64,000 nucleotides of DNA from Variovorax atrisoli 110B (GCF_000382045.1 NZ_KB907450.1:372001-436000), one strand, 5' to 3'. Shown: positions 1 through 7,924, counted from the first letter of the stretch. The notes: a model not told the origin generated them from the letters alone. A program made the numbers and translations.

Positions 1-2
1 GC

Positions 3-1667
3 ACCGTCGGGAAGGGGATCAAGGATGCGGCGCAGGCCGGGGCCGATGCTTCGGCCACCGCCGCCGGCGCGGTCACGAACATCAACACGTACAAGACCGA
101 TATCGCCGACCTCACCAACTCGGCGAAAGGCGCGGCCCTTGTGGCGTACAAGACGACGTACACCGGCGGCGTGGGGCGCTCGCTGGCTGCAAAGCTCGCC
201 GACACCCTGAGCGTCAAAGACTTCGGCGCCGTGGGCAACGGCGTGGCTGATGACACCACCGCGCTGCAGGCCGCCATCAACGCAGCGAACGCCAGCGGCA
301 AGGTCGTCTATCTGCCCGCCGGCATCTATCGGACGACCTCGGTTCTGTCCGTCACGAAGGGCATTCGCATCACCGGCGACGGCGCCAGCCCTTACAACCC
401 GCAGATCGGCACGGTAGGAGGCGGCTCGTGGCTGCACTTCGACCACATGGGCAACGGCATCTATGTGCTGCAGTCCGGCAACTTCACGTCTGGCGTGCGT
501 TTCGACAACTTCGGGACGCGCCGCACGCAGCCCGCGCCGGCGCCAGGATGGACGCCGACCGCCTACGACTACGACATCGTGGTCGATAACTCGGACGTCG
601 ACATCAGCGACTTCGTGCTCCTGAATCCCGCCAAGGGCATCAAGCTGATCAACGGCAACGCCGGCCGGCTCATGATCAACCGGCTTCGCGGGCAACCGCT
701 CATGACCGGCATCCGAATCGAAGAATGCTTCGACGTGGTGCACTTCAACCAGATCCACTTCTGGCCGTTCTGGCAGATCGACAGCCGCGTCACCGACTAC
801 ACGTTGATCAACAGCAACGCCTTCGAGTTCTTCCGCTGCGACAACCCGCTGCTGTCGAACATCTTCACGATCCTCTACAAGGCCGGCATCTACATCGGGC
901 AGGGCACGACGGGCACGGTGTCGAAGATGCACCTGGTAAACGGCGACTTCGACGCCGGCACCTATGGCATCTGGGTGGGCGCCGCATCGAACGGCGCCAC
1001 CGGGCAATTCAACAACGTCACCAGCGAGCCGAAGCCGGGCATCGCGAACACCTACGGCATCTACGTCGAAGGGTCCAATGCGCTGCTCGACTTCGGGCTC
1101 GTTGGCCTGAACAACACCCGCAACAACGCGGTCCGCGTCAACGGCTCCAACAACGAGTTGCGCTTCGCATCCCTGACGGTGAAGGGCTACGACCTGGGCG
1201 CGCAGAACTTCCCTGCGATCGAGGCCCTGAACTCCAACATCGTGCGTTTCGCGCAGACGCCGTACATCATCAACGGTGGCGGTTCCGGCGGGCGTTTCGC
1301 GGAGGCCACGGGCGCGATCTACTCTCCGGAATGGCGCAGCTTCGCGCCGTCGGTCACGCCTTCATCGGGGACGATCAGCGCTTTCGGCACGGTGTCGGGC
1401 CGGTTCATGCGGCACGGCAATTCCTGCAAGGTGGCGGTCGACATCTCGATCACCACCAATGGCACCGGCGCCGGTGCGATCAACGTTCAACTGCCGGTCA
1501 CCGCCCAGTTCCAGGCGACCGGCGCCGGGCGGGACGTGAACGTCGGCGGGAACATGCTGTCGTTCAACTTCAACGGCAACACTGGCGGCATCCTGAAGTA
1601 CGACAACTCGTACCCGGCCGCAAACGGCAGTCGCCTGGTTGCTACGGGCGAGTATCCGATTTCGTGA
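3..1667 (+). CDS. Phage tailspike/tail fibre protein, pectate-lyase-like beta-helix (5' end outside window)
   Basis: The reading frame is open from the left edge, so the true start lies outside the window. A GTG at 141 is the first plausible internal start but is probably not the real one, because the Ala-rich upstream residues read like a tail-fibre stem. Just after it come the motifs YTGGVGRSLAAKL and VKDFGAVGNGVADDT, the usual entry to a pectate-lyase-3-type right-handed beta-helix in phage tailspikes, which bind and often cut host surface polysaccharide. About 510 residues follow the GTG. The middle is rich in short Asn/Gly turns, as expected of a beta-solenoid, and the last ~120 residues look like a separate C-terminal trimerisation or receptor domain. 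The lysis genes follow directly. The polysaccharide target cannot be read from sequence. Confidence 0.85.
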   Translation, partial: TVGKGIKDAAQAGADASATAAGAVTNINTYKTDIADLTNSAKGAALVAYKTTYTGGVGRSLAAKLADTLSVKDFGAVGNGVADDTTALQAAINAANASGKVVYLPAGIYRTTSVLSVTKGIRITGDGASPYNPQIGTVGGGSWLHFDHMGNGIYVLQSGNFTSGVRFDNFGTRRTQPAPAPGWTPTAYDYDIVVDNSDVDISDFVLLNPAKGIKLINGNAGRLMINRLRGQPLMTGIRIEECFDVVHFNQIHFWPFWQIDSRVTDYTLINSNAFEFFRCDNPLLSNIFTILYKAGIYIGQGTTGTVSKMHLVNGDFDAGTYGIWVGAASNGATGQFNNVTSEPKPGIANTYGIYVEGSNALLDFGLVGLNNTRNNAVRVNGSNNELRFASLTVKGYDLGAQNFPAIEALNSNIVRFAQTPYIINGGGSGGRFAEATGAIYSPEWRSFAPSVTPSSGTISAFGTVSGRFMRHGNSCKVAVDISITTNGTGAGAINVQLPVTAQFQATGAGRDVNVGGNMLSFNFNGNTGGILKYDNSYPAANGSRLVATGEYPIS

Positions 1668-1675
1668 GGCGCTAA

Positions 1676-1996
1676 ATGAAGCACGACTTGAGCGACATCG
1701 TGAAACTCGACCCGACGACCACGGATCTCGGAGAGCTGCGGGACAGAGTTGGCAACCTCGAGGAGGGATTCGGCACCTTCCAGACCGAGCTCGCCGAAAA
1801 CACTGCGGCCACGAAGCGCATCGAAGGCAATACGGCGGAGCTGATCGAGGCATTCGCCAACGTCAAGGGCGCGTTCAAGGTGCTCAACTGGATCGGCAAG
1901 TTCGCGCGACCGTTGGGTTATATCGCTGGCCTGCTCGCCGCGGTGGCCAGTCTGTGGACCGCCTATAAGACCGGCACGACGGTCACGCCGAAATGA
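1676..1996 (+). CDS. Small phage membrane protein with coiled coil and C-terminal TM (XhlA/holin-like)
   Basis: A 106-residue protein begins 8 bases after the tailspike stop and overlaps the endolysin start (ATGA-type overlap at 1993-1996). Residues ~15-65 are charged and heptad-like (for example LRDRVGNLEEGF), suggesting a coiled coil. A single hydrophobic stretch lies near the C-terminus (GYIAGLLAAVASLW, about residues 81-95), followed by a short polar tail. This layout matches XhlA-type proteins and other small phage membrane proteins found next to endolysins. Its place directly before a SAR endolysin makes a holin or pinholin-partner role likely, but I do not recognise a specific family. 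A tail-associated membrane anchor is the alternative. Confidence 0.7.
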   Translation: MKHDLSDIVKLDPTTTDLGELRDRVGNLEEGFGTFQTELAENTAATKRIEGNTAELIEAFANVKGAFKVLNWIGKFARPLGYIAGLLAAVASLWTAYKTGTTVTPK

Positions 1997-2457
1997 ACGC
2001 CAAGGCCAGACTCATCGCCAAGGTGGGTGCCGTTGCAGCAGCGGCGGCCGTGGCTTTCGTGGCTGGCAAGGAAGGCACGGTGCCGCGCACCTACCTTGAT
2101 CCGATCGGCATCATCACCGCGTGCACCGGGCACGTGGACCCGACCCTGAAGCTCGGCACGACCTACACCGCCGAGCAGTGCCGCGACATGCTCTACGAGG
2201 ACCTGGCCAAGCATGCCGACGACCTCGATTGCATCAAGAAGCCGCTCACGGACAACCAGAAGGTTGCGTTTCTGTCGTTCACGTTCAACGTCGGCCGGCC
2301 TGCTTTCTGCGGGTCGACCCTCGTGCGCAAGGCCAACGCTGGCGACATGGCCGGCGCGTGCGCCGAGCTGTCGCGCTGGGTCATGGCCGGCGGGCGGCAA
2401 CTGCCTGGCTTGGTGAGCCGCCGCGCGGCTGAGCGCGCGTTGTGCGAGACGCCATGA
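1993..2457 (+). CDS. SAR endolysin, GH24 lysozyme
   Basis: This 154-residue phage muramidase cleaves peptidoglycan between MurNAc and GlcNAc. The catalytic triad pattern E-x8-D-x5-T is visible as Glu27, Asp36 and Thr42 (KEGTVPRTYLDPIGIITACTG). The N-terminus (residues ~7-25) is an Ala/Val-rich weakly hydrophobic segment ending just before the catalytic Glu, which is the mark of a signal-anchor-release (SAR) endolysin: exported by Sec, tethered inactive in the membrane and freed when the membrane is depolarised. Several Cys residues (such as Cys44 and Cys63) could form the disulphides that control activation in this class. It overlaps the preceding membrane protein by 4 bases and the next small reading frame by 4 bases, so the lysis cassette is translationally coupled. 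Confidence 0.92.
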   Translation: MNAKARLIAKVGAVAAAAAVAFVAGKEGTVPRTYLDPIGIITACTGHVDPTLKLGTTYTAEQCRDMLYEDLAKHADDLDCIKKPLTDNQKVAFLSFTFNVGRPAFCGSTLVRKANAGDMAGACAELSRWVMAGGRQLPGLVSRRAAERALCETP

Positions 2458-2537
2458 GATGCATCGCCTGCGGCAGAGAGGGCCACGTGGCTGCGAACTG
2501 CCCGCGCGAATTCTGGAAGCTCAAGCTATGCCGCTGA
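2454..2537 (+). CDS. 27-residue CCHC zinc-knuckle microprotein in the lysis cassette
   Basis: An ATG at 2454 overlaps the endolysin stop (ATGA) and opens a 27-codon frame that ends at 2537, 10 bases inside the Rz gene. The product begins MRCIACGREGHVAANCPREF and contains a perfect C-x2-C-x4-H-x4-C zinc knuckle (Cys3, Cys6, His11, Cys16), the arrangement known from retroviral nucleocapsid proteins and cellular CCHC proteins that bind single-stranded nucleic acid. The remainder is basic (WKLKLCR). The overlap geometry on both sides is typical of phage genes that are really translated. No function is known to me. It could be a nucleic-acid-binding or regulatory peptide, or a translation-coupling leader for Rz. 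Missed by usual length cut-offs. Confidence 0.6.
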   Translation: MRCIACGREGHVAANCPREFWKLKLCR

Positions 2538-3031
2538 CCTGGGCGCTATCCAACTGGAAGCTGCTCGGTCTTGCCGTGCTGCTGGCGCTGCTGGGCCTGC
2601 AGACGGTGCGCGTGTCCGAGCTGCAGCAGGCCGCCGCTGAGCGCCGCGCCGTCGACGCTGAGAGCCAGCGCTTGGCCGAGCGTGCGCAGCGCACCGAAGA
2701 ACAGCGCCGCACCGCGGCAGTCGCCCAGGAGGCCTCCAATGCTCAGACCCGCATCGCTTCTCTCGAAGATGACCTGCAGCGCGCTCGCGCTGCTTCTGAC
2801 GGCGTGCGCAGTGCAGCCGCCGGCGCCGCCGGTCGAGCCCGCGCGAATTCCTGCCCTGCCGCCGCAGGCACGCGCCAGCATGGTGACGACGCCCTCGGGC
2901 TGCTCGTTGACGTGCTCGGCCGGGCTGACCAACGCGCGGGAGAGCTGGCGGAATACGCTGACCGGCTCCGGATTGCCGGCGTTGCCTGCGAGCGCTCCTA
3001 CGACGCGCTGACCACAACTCAGAGAAGGTAG
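2528..3031 (+). CDS. Rz-like i-spanin (inner-membrane spanin subunit)
   Basis: A 167-residue protein starts at the ATG at 2528. A longer version from 2459 would put an unrelated basic leader before the membrane segment and would ignore the coupled frame at 2454, so I prefer 2528. Residues ~9-24 form an N-terminal membrane anchor (LLGLAVLLALLGLQTV), followed by a long Ala/Glu/Arg-rich coiled coil (residues ~25-95), which is the Rz architecture. The C-terminal part contains a Cys and the pattern LAEYADRLRIAGVACE, typical of phage Rz/LysB relatives. i-spanins join with Rz1 lipoproteins to fuse inner and outer membranes in the last lysis step. The nested Rz1 frame supports this. The 3' end overlaps the opposing methyltransferase gene by 13 bases. 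Confidence 0.85.
   Translation: MPLTWALSNWKLLGLAVLLALLGLQTVRVSELQQAAAERRAVDAESQRLAERAQRTEEQRRTAAVAQEASNAQTRIASLEDDLQRARAASDGVRSAAAGAAGRARANSCPAAAGTRQHGDDALGLLVDVLGRADQRAGELAEYADRLRIAGVACERSYDALTTTQRR
2739..3011 (+). CDS. Rz1-like o-spanin lipoprotein, nested in Rz in another frame
   Basis: This 90-residue frame lies entirely within Rz. From the ATG at 2739 the product has a short basic start, a hydrophobic run and a lipobox (ALALLLTAC, Cys23), followed at once by a proline-rich stretch (QPPAPPVEPARIPALPP). That is the hallmark of Rz1 outer-membrane spanins. A second in-frame ATG at 2769 would leave only 12 residues and no positive charge before the lipobox Cys, so 2739 is the better start. 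The C-terminal part has further Cys residues and the motif LTNARESWRNTL, as in many Rz1-type proteins. The nested Rz/Rz1 arrangement is classical for lambda-like lysis cassettes. The frame continues upstream of 2739 without biological sense. Confidence 0.82.
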   Translation: MLRPASLLSKMTCSALALLLTACAVQPPAPPVEPARIPALPPQARASMVTTPSGCSLTCSAGLTNARESWRNTLTGSGLPALPASAPTTR

Positions 3032-4302
3032 CGCAGCGTCGAAACCGCGACGCCAACGCGCCGGTTATCGTCCAGCCCTTCGATCACTTCGGAGATCGTG
3101 ACCGGCTTGCAGCCGATGCTGAGCGATCCGTATCGCGCTCCCAGCGGCACGGACACTGCGCGCACTTCTCCCGGCTCCATGGTGACAGGCACGACGTTCG
3201 ATCCGGCGACCAGATCGACACGCCGAGTCATCGGCAGGAAGTTGTGCAGCTTCACCTCAACGCTGCGCGCGCGCTTGGTCTGGTCGAGGCCGACCGACGC
3301 CGTGCCGCGTGTCCACCGCGTTTTCCCCTCGCCGTCGAACCAGCCATCATCCTGCGCGGTCGACTCCACGAGGAGCGAGGGGTCGCCCAGGTCGATCACC
3401 TCGCCTGCTAGCACGCCGGTGTAGATGTCGCCCCGGTCGGTTGCCGGGCACTTTCTGAACCGCACGAGCCAGCCGGTGCGCATCATCTGCTCCACCAGGT
3501 ACTCTCGCTGGAATCCCAGCTCGCACCATCCGTAGGTCCGTATCGCACGCAAGGAGAGCCCATCCAGGCGCGGCCCCCAGGCGAAGGGCACGATCTTGCG
3601 CCAGTAGCTGTCCTTCGCGATGACGGGCTCGCCGGCCAGCAACAGCCGGCCTTCGGGCTTCAGCACGTCGCGCAAGCGCAGCAACGTGTCGGCATGGTCG
3701 AGGCTGTGGTGGAAGGCCTCGTAGAACAGCACGCGGTCGAATTTCTTGCCGGGCACCGGATCGCCGAACAGGCCCTTCACGGTGTTGATCTTGATCCCCA
3801 TGGCCTGGGCCTGGCGGTCGATGATGCGCAGGTAGCGCTCGTCGATGTCGATGACCGAGACGTCGCAACCCATGCGAGCCAGGGCGAGGGCGATCTGGCC
3901 ATCACCCGCACCGTACTCCAGCACCGCATCGCCGGCGCGGACCTCCATCGCGGTGATGATCGCGCCCGCGGCGCTGAGCGAATCGCCCACCATGCGGCTG
4001 TCGTTGTAGCGGTAGATTGATGGGGTGTAGGGGCCTTCAGCGAAGCCGTCTAAGAAGTCGGAGCGCTCGTTCTCGGCCGCGTTGTAGCCGGCGGTGCCCG
4101 AAAGGGAGGCGAGGAATTTGCGGCATGCACTCAGGTGCTGCTCGCCGAAGGGGTCGTTCTGCAGCATGGCCGGCGGCACACCTTCGGCGCTCAGGTAGAC
4201 ATCGCATAGCCGATCGATGCGGGACATCTCGTCCGGCAGTTGCTCGATCTCCTCCTGCATCGCCGCGAATTGCTCGAGCGAGCTGATAGCCGTCTTCATC
4301 AT
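3019..4302 (-). CDS. SAM-dependent class I methyltransferase, prophage cargo (moron) gene
   Basis: A 427-residue protein on the strand opposite to the late phage genes. Motif I of class I methyltransferases is clear (AVLEYGAGDGQIALAL, about residues 126-141), followed by the acidic post-I residue (VSVIDIDERYL). A C-terminal extension of ~150 residues is rich in beta structure and ends in an Arg/Val-rich stretch. The N-terminal ~115 residues may recognise the acceptor. GGAGG sits just upstream of a double ATG at 4302/4299; spacing favours the second Met. Convergent overlap with Rz and the opposite orientation mark it as a moron expressed in the lysogen. Sugar- or glycan-methylating enzymes of this size are often found near polysaccharide genes, so modifying the host surface is a reasonable guess, but the substrate is unknown. 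Confidence 0.75.
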   Translation of the reverse strand: MMKTAISSLEQFAAMQEEIEQLPDEMSRIDRLCDVYLSAEGVPPAMLQNDPFGEQHLSACRKFLASLSGTAGYNAAENERSDFLDGFAEGPYTPSIYRYNDSRMVGDSLSAAGAIITAMEVRAGDAVLEYGAGDGQIALALARMGCDVSVIDIDERYLRIIDRQAQAMGIKINTVKGLFGDPVPGKKFDRVLFYEAFHHSLDHADTLLRLRDVLKPEGRLLLAGEPVIAKDSYWRKIVPFAWGPRLDGLSLRAIRTYGWCELGFQREYLVEQMMRTGWLVRFRKCPATDRGDIYTGVLAGEVIDLGDPSLLVESTAQDDGWFDGEGKTRWTRGTASVGLDQTKRARSVEVKLHNFLPMTRRVDLVAGSNVVPVTMEPGEVRAVSVPLGARYGSLSIGCKPVTISEVIEGLDDNRRVGVAVSTLRYLL

Positions 4303-4385
4303 CGCCTCCAGGGTTATGTCGGCATGTTACATGTCTTGCCTCTTTGCTCCCGCGCTGGCGCCGCTGGAGAGCGCGGGCGCTGTGC

Positions 4386-4781
4386 TCAGTCGGCCATGTC
4401 GTCATCATTCACATCGAACCCACTGGACGACCGCGGCGCATGGCGCTCCATCGCTGCATAGCCAGTCTCCATCTCGACGACGCACCACCAGGTCTGGATG
4501 GTCTTGATGGACTTGCTCTTCGCGCCGCGCGCTGTGATCTCGTAGCCGGCGATCATGATGCCGCCCTCCTTGATGGCCAGGATGCGGGCGTATTGGAGGG
4601 GGAGCAGCACGTCGCTCTCCAGGCTCTTGATGTTCAGCAGCCGAGCCTGCATCGTGCGGCCCCAGTAGGCCGGATCGGCGCGTCGGTAGTCGAGGTAGCC
4701 GACGAAGCCCGGCTGGCCGGCTACCCTTGAGCGGGGCAGCCAGTTCCCGTTCTTTCGGAGCTGGACGACATGGCAAAGCAC
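4386..4781 (-). CDS. Prophage-end hypothetical protein with LexA-type box at its start
   Basis: A 131-residue protein with a GTG start at 4781; no in-frame ATG lies near, and the ATG at 4771 is out of frame and closes quickly. The sequence is ordinary for a folded small protein (VGYLDYRRADPAYWGRT; GYEITARGAKSKSIKTIQTW) with a polar acidic tail (DVNDDDMAD). I do not recognise a family. It is the last gene of the prophage before the attachment site, and a CTGT-N8-ACAG palindrome abuts its start codon, so it may be an SOS-induced function such as an antirepressor or DNA-damage helper. The coding call rests on length, plausible composition and position. The start is the weakest point. Confidence 0.55.
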   Translation of the reverse strand: MLCHVVQLRKNGNWLPRSRVAGQPGFVGYLDYRRADPAYWGRTMQARLLNIKSLESDVLLPLQYARILAIKEGGIMIAGYEITARGAKSKSIKTIQTWWCVVEMETGYAAMERHAPRSSSGFDVNDDDMAD

Positions 4782-4797
4782 TGTACGAGCATACAGT
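4778..4797. promoter_or_regulatory. LexA/SOS-type box
   Basis: The sequence CACTGTACGAGCATACAGTG contains CTGT-N8-ACAG (4781-4796) within a 7-bp perfect inverted repeat. This is the core of the LexA box of gamma- and betaproteobacteria. It touches the GTG start of the minus-strand gene ending at 4386 and lies about 15 bp from the tRNA-derived attachment fragment. A repressor bound here would cover the start region of that gene. Confidence 0.6.
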
Positions 4798-4810
4798 GAT
4801 CGTCATCGGC

Positions 4811-4835
4811 GGTTCGAATCCCGACTCCTCAGCCA
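4811..4835 (+). other. tRNA 3'-end fragment, probable prophage attachment site (att)
   Basis: The segment reads as the 3' end of a tRNA: T-loop TTCGAAT (4813-4819), T-stem 3' strand CCCGA, acceptor strand CTCCTCA, discriminator G and CCA. No matching 5' half exists upstream (the T-stem 5' strand is already mismatched), so it is not a functional tRNA here. A tyrosine-recombinase prophage inserted into a tRNA gene leaves exactly this short copy at its far end, with the whole tRNA at the other end, left of this window. The implied acceptor 5' strand TGAGGAG with G73 would fit a tRNA-Gln; that identity is inference. Confidence 0.7.
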
Positions 4836-4863
4836 AAGAATCGGGATGTGGTGGTAAGTGGGT

Positions 4864-5046
4864 GGTAAAAAATCCTCCGTGCCTCCGGAAGACGCGCCAA
4901 TGCTAGAGATTGGAACTCAAAAAAAAAGGTAAAAAATCCTCCGTGCCTCCGGAAGACGCGCCAATGCTAGAGATTGGAACTCCAAACACCTGGTAAAAAA
5001 TCCTCCGTGCCTCCGGAAGACGCGCCAATGCTAGAGATTGGAACTC
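4864..5046 (+). repeat. Three tandem 55-bp direct repeats, 64-bp period
   Basis: Three copies that I read as identical lie at 4864-4918, 4928-4982 and 4992-5046. Each begins GGTAAAAAATCCTCCGTGCC and ends GAGATTGGAACTC. They are separated by 9-base spacers that differ: nine A residues (4919-4927) and CAAACACCT (4983-4991). Each unit contains CCTCC twice, and another CCTCC follows the last copy. The array sits between the tRNA fragment and a strong terminator, so before prophage insertion it probably formed the 3' trailer of the tRNA transcript. Three units with 9-base spacers do not make a CRISPR. Confidence 0.9.
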
Positions 5047-5066
5047 CTCCGGTTCCGCCAAGATGC

Positions 5067-5101
5067 AACCCCTGTAGCAACCCAGCTACAGGGGTTTTTT
5101 C
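5067..5101 (+). terminator. Rho-independent terminator
   Basis: A 12-bp stem (AACCCCTGTAGC at 5067-5078 with GCTACAGGGGTT at 5085-5096) closes a 6-base loop and is followed by a T run and a TTTCTTT-like tail on the plus strand. The T tract is on the plus side, so it stops rightward transcription, most likely that of the tRNA plus repeat trailer, before the opposing IleRS gene. Confidence 0.85.
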
Positions 5102-5131
5102 TTTCCAGGTCCGGACTCCGTCCGAGGCGCC

Positions 5132-7924
5132 TCAGGCGCCATGCAATTCCGGGAACCCCGCCATTACCGTCCGGCACCGCTGGCAGAGCATCGCTTGCTC
5201 GGCGTCGTCGCCCATCACGGTGGCGTCGTGCCGCCAGCACCTGCGGCAGCGAAGGAACGAGGTCGGCCTGACGCGGACTTCGACCTTGTCGCCCACCTTC
5301 AGCACCACGTCGGCGACCATGAAGATCGAGGCCAGTTCCGAACCCAGCAGCGCGAGCGACTCGAGGATCTCCACGGGCGCCTCGATCACCAGATTCGCCT
5401 CGCTGGAACGGCCGATGCTTCCCGACGAGCGCAGGTCTTCGATCGCCTTCATCACGCTCGGGCGCAGCTGCCTCGCATGGCGCCAGAAGTCGCGGACGTC
5501 CGGGTCTTCCATGCCGGGCGGAAGGGCTTCGTCCCAGGTGTGGAGGAACACGCTGTCGCCTTTCTCCTCTTCTGCATCGAACAGCACCGTCCATGCCTCC
5601 TCGGCGGTGAAGCTGAGGATGGGCGCCGAAAGCAGCAGCAGGTTCTTCAGGATCGCATGCAGCGCGGTCTGTGCGGACCGCCTTTCGTGGCTGTCCCGCG
5701 CGCTCGCGTACAGCCGGTCCTTCAGCACGTCGAGATAGAAGCCGCCGAGTTCGTCGGCGCAATAGCCATGGATGAGCCGCGTCACCGCGACGAAGTCGTA
5801 GTCCCTGTAGCTCCTGCGGCACTGCTCGCCGAGTTCGCGGCAGCGGGCCATGGCGTAGCGGTCGACGCTCGCGAGGTCGTGCTCGGACACTGCATCGGCT
5901 TGCGCGTCGAAGTCCGACACGTTCAGCAGCAGGAAGCGGATCGTGTTGCGGATTCGCCGGTACATCTCGACGACGCGATCCAGGATCTCCTCGGAGACGG
6001 AGATGTCCGTCGAGTAGTCGGTGCTCGCGATCCACAGCCGGATGATCTCTGCGCCCCGCGTGCTCGCCACCTCCTGGGGGCTGACGGTGTTGCCCAGCGA
6101 CTTGCTCATCTTCTTGCCGTTCCCGTCGACGGCGAAGCCGTGCGTGAGCACGGCCTTGAAGGGCGCGCGGCCGTCCGCCGCGCAGCCCGTCATGAGCGAG
6201 GAGCCGAACCAGCCCCTGTGCTGGTCGGAGCCCTCCAGGTACAGGTCGGCCGGGTGGTCGTGCGCGTCGGGGCGGCGCGGGTCCCTGTAGACGGTTGCGT
6301 GGATGGAGCCGGAGTCGAACCACACGTCGAGGGTATCGGACAGCTTTTCGAACTCCGACTCATCCACGCCCAGGTCCGCGGGACTCAGTCGAGTCCAGGC
6401 GGAAATTCCTTCGCGCTCCACGCGCTGTGCCACTTCCTCGACGAGGCGCGAGGTCTCGGGGTGCAGCGAGTTGTCGCTGCGCCTGACGAAGAAGGCGAGG
6501 GGTACGCCCCATGCGCGCTGGCGCGAGATGCACCAGTCGGGGCGGCCGTCGATCATCGCTTCCATGCGCGAGCGGCCGGATGCCGGATAGAACGGCACGT
6601 CCCTGATCGCCTCGCGCGCGGTCTCGCGCAGCGTGCGCTCGTCGCCCTTCGCGGGATGGTCCATGGCGATGAACCATTGCGTCGTCGAGCGGAAGAGGAT
6701 CGGCGTCTTGTGCCGCCAGCAATGGGGATACGAATGCTCGATGCGCTCCTGCCGCAGCAGCGAGCCGTCGGCCTTCAGCATTTCGAGGATGGCCTTGCTG
6801 CCTTCCTCCAGCGACATGCCGCCGATCACCGGCAGGCCAGGCACGAAGCGCCCGGCACCGTCGATCACGTTGTCGCCGGTGATGCCCAGCCCGCGGCACA
6901 GCTCGAAGTCTTCCGCGCCGTGCGCTGGCGCCAGGTGCACGAGGCCGGTGCCGGTGTCCAGCGAGACGAAATCGGCCGCCACCATGGGCACTGCGTTGTC
7001 GTGCAGCGGATGCTTCAGCATCGCGCCCACGAGGTCGATGCCGGGTGCGACCGCGCGGAGTTCGTGCGCGATGCCGAAGCCGCCCAGCAGCTTTGCCGCG
7101 CTATCCGAGGCCAGCACCAGCAGGCCCTCGGGCTTGTCGTACAGGCCATAGCTCGCCTCCGGGTCCAGGCCTACGGCGGCGTTGCCGGGCAGCGTCCATG
7201 GCGTCGTGGTCCAGATCACGACACGCGCCGGCTTGCCGGCAACGGGAGCGCACTTGAAGCGCGACGCCAGGTCGGCAGCGTCGATGGCCTGCATGCCGAC
7301 GTAGGCCGTCATCGAGCGCTTGTTCGCGTATTCGAGCTCCGCCTCCGCCAGCGCCGACTGGCAGTCGACGCACCAGTTCACCGGCTTCTGGCCGCGAAAC
7401 AGCAGGCCGCGCTGCCGGATGCGATCGAGAAAGCGGATCTCGTTGGCTTCGGTCTCGAAGTCCATGGTGCGAAAGGCGTTGTCCCAGTCGCCGAGCAGGC
7501 CCAGGCGCAGGAAATCCTTCTTCTGGCTCTGCGTCTGCGAGAAGGCGTATTCGCGGCATAGCGCCTGGACCTGCTCGGTCGGCAGGCCCCGGCCGTTCAT
7601 CTGCTCGATGCGGTGCTCGATGGGCATGCCGTGGCAATCCCAGCCAGGAATCCACTGCGAGTCGAAGCCGTCGAAGAAGCGGCTCTTGAAGACCATGTCC
7701 TTGAGCACCTTGTTCACCGCATGCCCGATGTGGATGTCGCCGTTCGCGTACGGCGGGCCGTCGTGAAGGATGAAGGGTGGGCGGCCCGCAGCCGCCTCGC
7801 GCATACGCTCGTAGATGCGCTGCCGCGCCCAGCGCTCTACCAGTGCGGGTTCGCGCCTGGGCAGGTCTCCCTTCATCGGGAACGGAGTGGTCAGCAGGTT
7901 CAGTGTGTTCTTCAGGTCTGACAT
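5132..7924 (-). CDS. ileS: Isoleucyl-tRNA synthetase, type I, divergent; likely extra (resistance) copy
   Basis: A 930-residue class I synthetase that charges tRNA-Ile. Visible hallmarks are HIGH (residues 65-68, [11 protein letters not shown]), the KMSKS loop near residue 605 ([10 protein letters not shown]), the editing-domain motifs [11 protein letters not shown] and [11 protein letters not shown] (with the editing Asp), and a C-terminal zinc site with four Cys (about 893, 896, 914, 917). Length and zinc site mark a bacterial type I enzyme, not the mupirocin-resistant type II. It carries HGMPIE where most bacterial IleRS have HGLPIE. It is not flanked by ribF or lspA, the usual neighbours in Betaproteobacteria. 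It ends an operon with dehydrogenase, deacylase and MFS genes, 58 bases behind the MFS gene. I infer a second, divergent copy giving self-protection; presence of a housekeeping copy elsewhere cannot be seen here. Confidence 0.93.
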   Translation of the reverse strand: MSDLKNTLNLLTTPFPMKGDLPRREPALVERWARQRIYERMREAAAGRPPFILHDGPPYANGDIHIGHAVNKVLKDMVFKSRFFDGFDSQWIPGWDCHGMPIEHRIEQMNGRGLPTEQVQALCREYAFSQTQSQKKDFLRLGLLGDWDNAFRTMDFETEANEIRFLDRIRQRGLLFRGQKPVNWCVDCQSALAEAELEYANKRSMTAYVGMQAIDAADLASRFKCAPVAGKPARVVIWTTTPWTLPGNAAVGLDPEASYGLYDKPEGLLVLASDSAAKLLGGFGIAHELRAVAPGIDLVGAMLKHPLHDNAVPMVAADFVSLDTGTGLVHLAPAHGAEDFELCRGLGITGDNVIDGAGRFVPGLPVIGGMSLEEGSKAILEMLKADGSLLRQERIEHSYPHCWRHKTPILFRSTTQWFIAMDHPAKGDERTLRETAREAIRDVPFYPASGRSRMEAMIDGRPDWCISRQRAWGVPLAFFVRRSDNSLHPETSRLVEEVAQRVEREGISAWTRLSPADLGVDESEFEKLSDTLDVWFDSGSIHATVYRDPRRPDAHDHPADLYLEGSDQHRGWFGSSLMTGCAADGRAPFKAVLTHGFAVDGNGKKMSKSLGNTVSPQEVASTRGAEIIRLWIASTDYSTDISVSEEILDRVVEMYRRIRNTIRFLLLNVSDFDAQADAVSEHDLASVDRYAMARCRELGEQCRRSYRDYDFVAVTRLIHGYCADELGGFYLDVLKDRLYASARDSHERRSAQTALHAILKNLLLLSAPILSFTAEEAWTVLFDAEEEKGDSVFLHTWDEALPPGMEDPDVRDFWRHARQLRPSVMKAIEDLRSSGSIGRSSEANLVIEAPVEILESLALLGSELASIFMVADVVLKVGDKVEVRVRPTSFLRCRRCWRHDATVMGDDAEQAMLCQRCRTVMAGFPELHGA

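Noticed and set aside
2459..2527. Longer Rz start at 2459
   Set aside because: The extra 23 residues are basic and precede the membrane anchor, and this stretch is better explained by the zinc-knuckle frame that starts at 2454.
4755..4835. Complete tRNA gene ending at 4835
   Set aside because: Only the T-loop and acceptor 3' half fit; no D-arm or anticodon arm and no acceptor 5' strand are found upstream.
4864..5046. CRISPR-like array
   Set aside because: Only three 55-base units with 9-base spacers, one of which is nine A residues; no cas genes are near.
4974..5738. Plus-strand Ser/Arg-rich frame starting in the repeat array
   Set aside because: It runs across a terminator and antisense to ileS, with shadow-type composition.
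5141..7561. Long plus-strand frame opposite ileS
   Set aside because: Composition is a typical antisense shadow, while the minus strand has all IleRS motifs.
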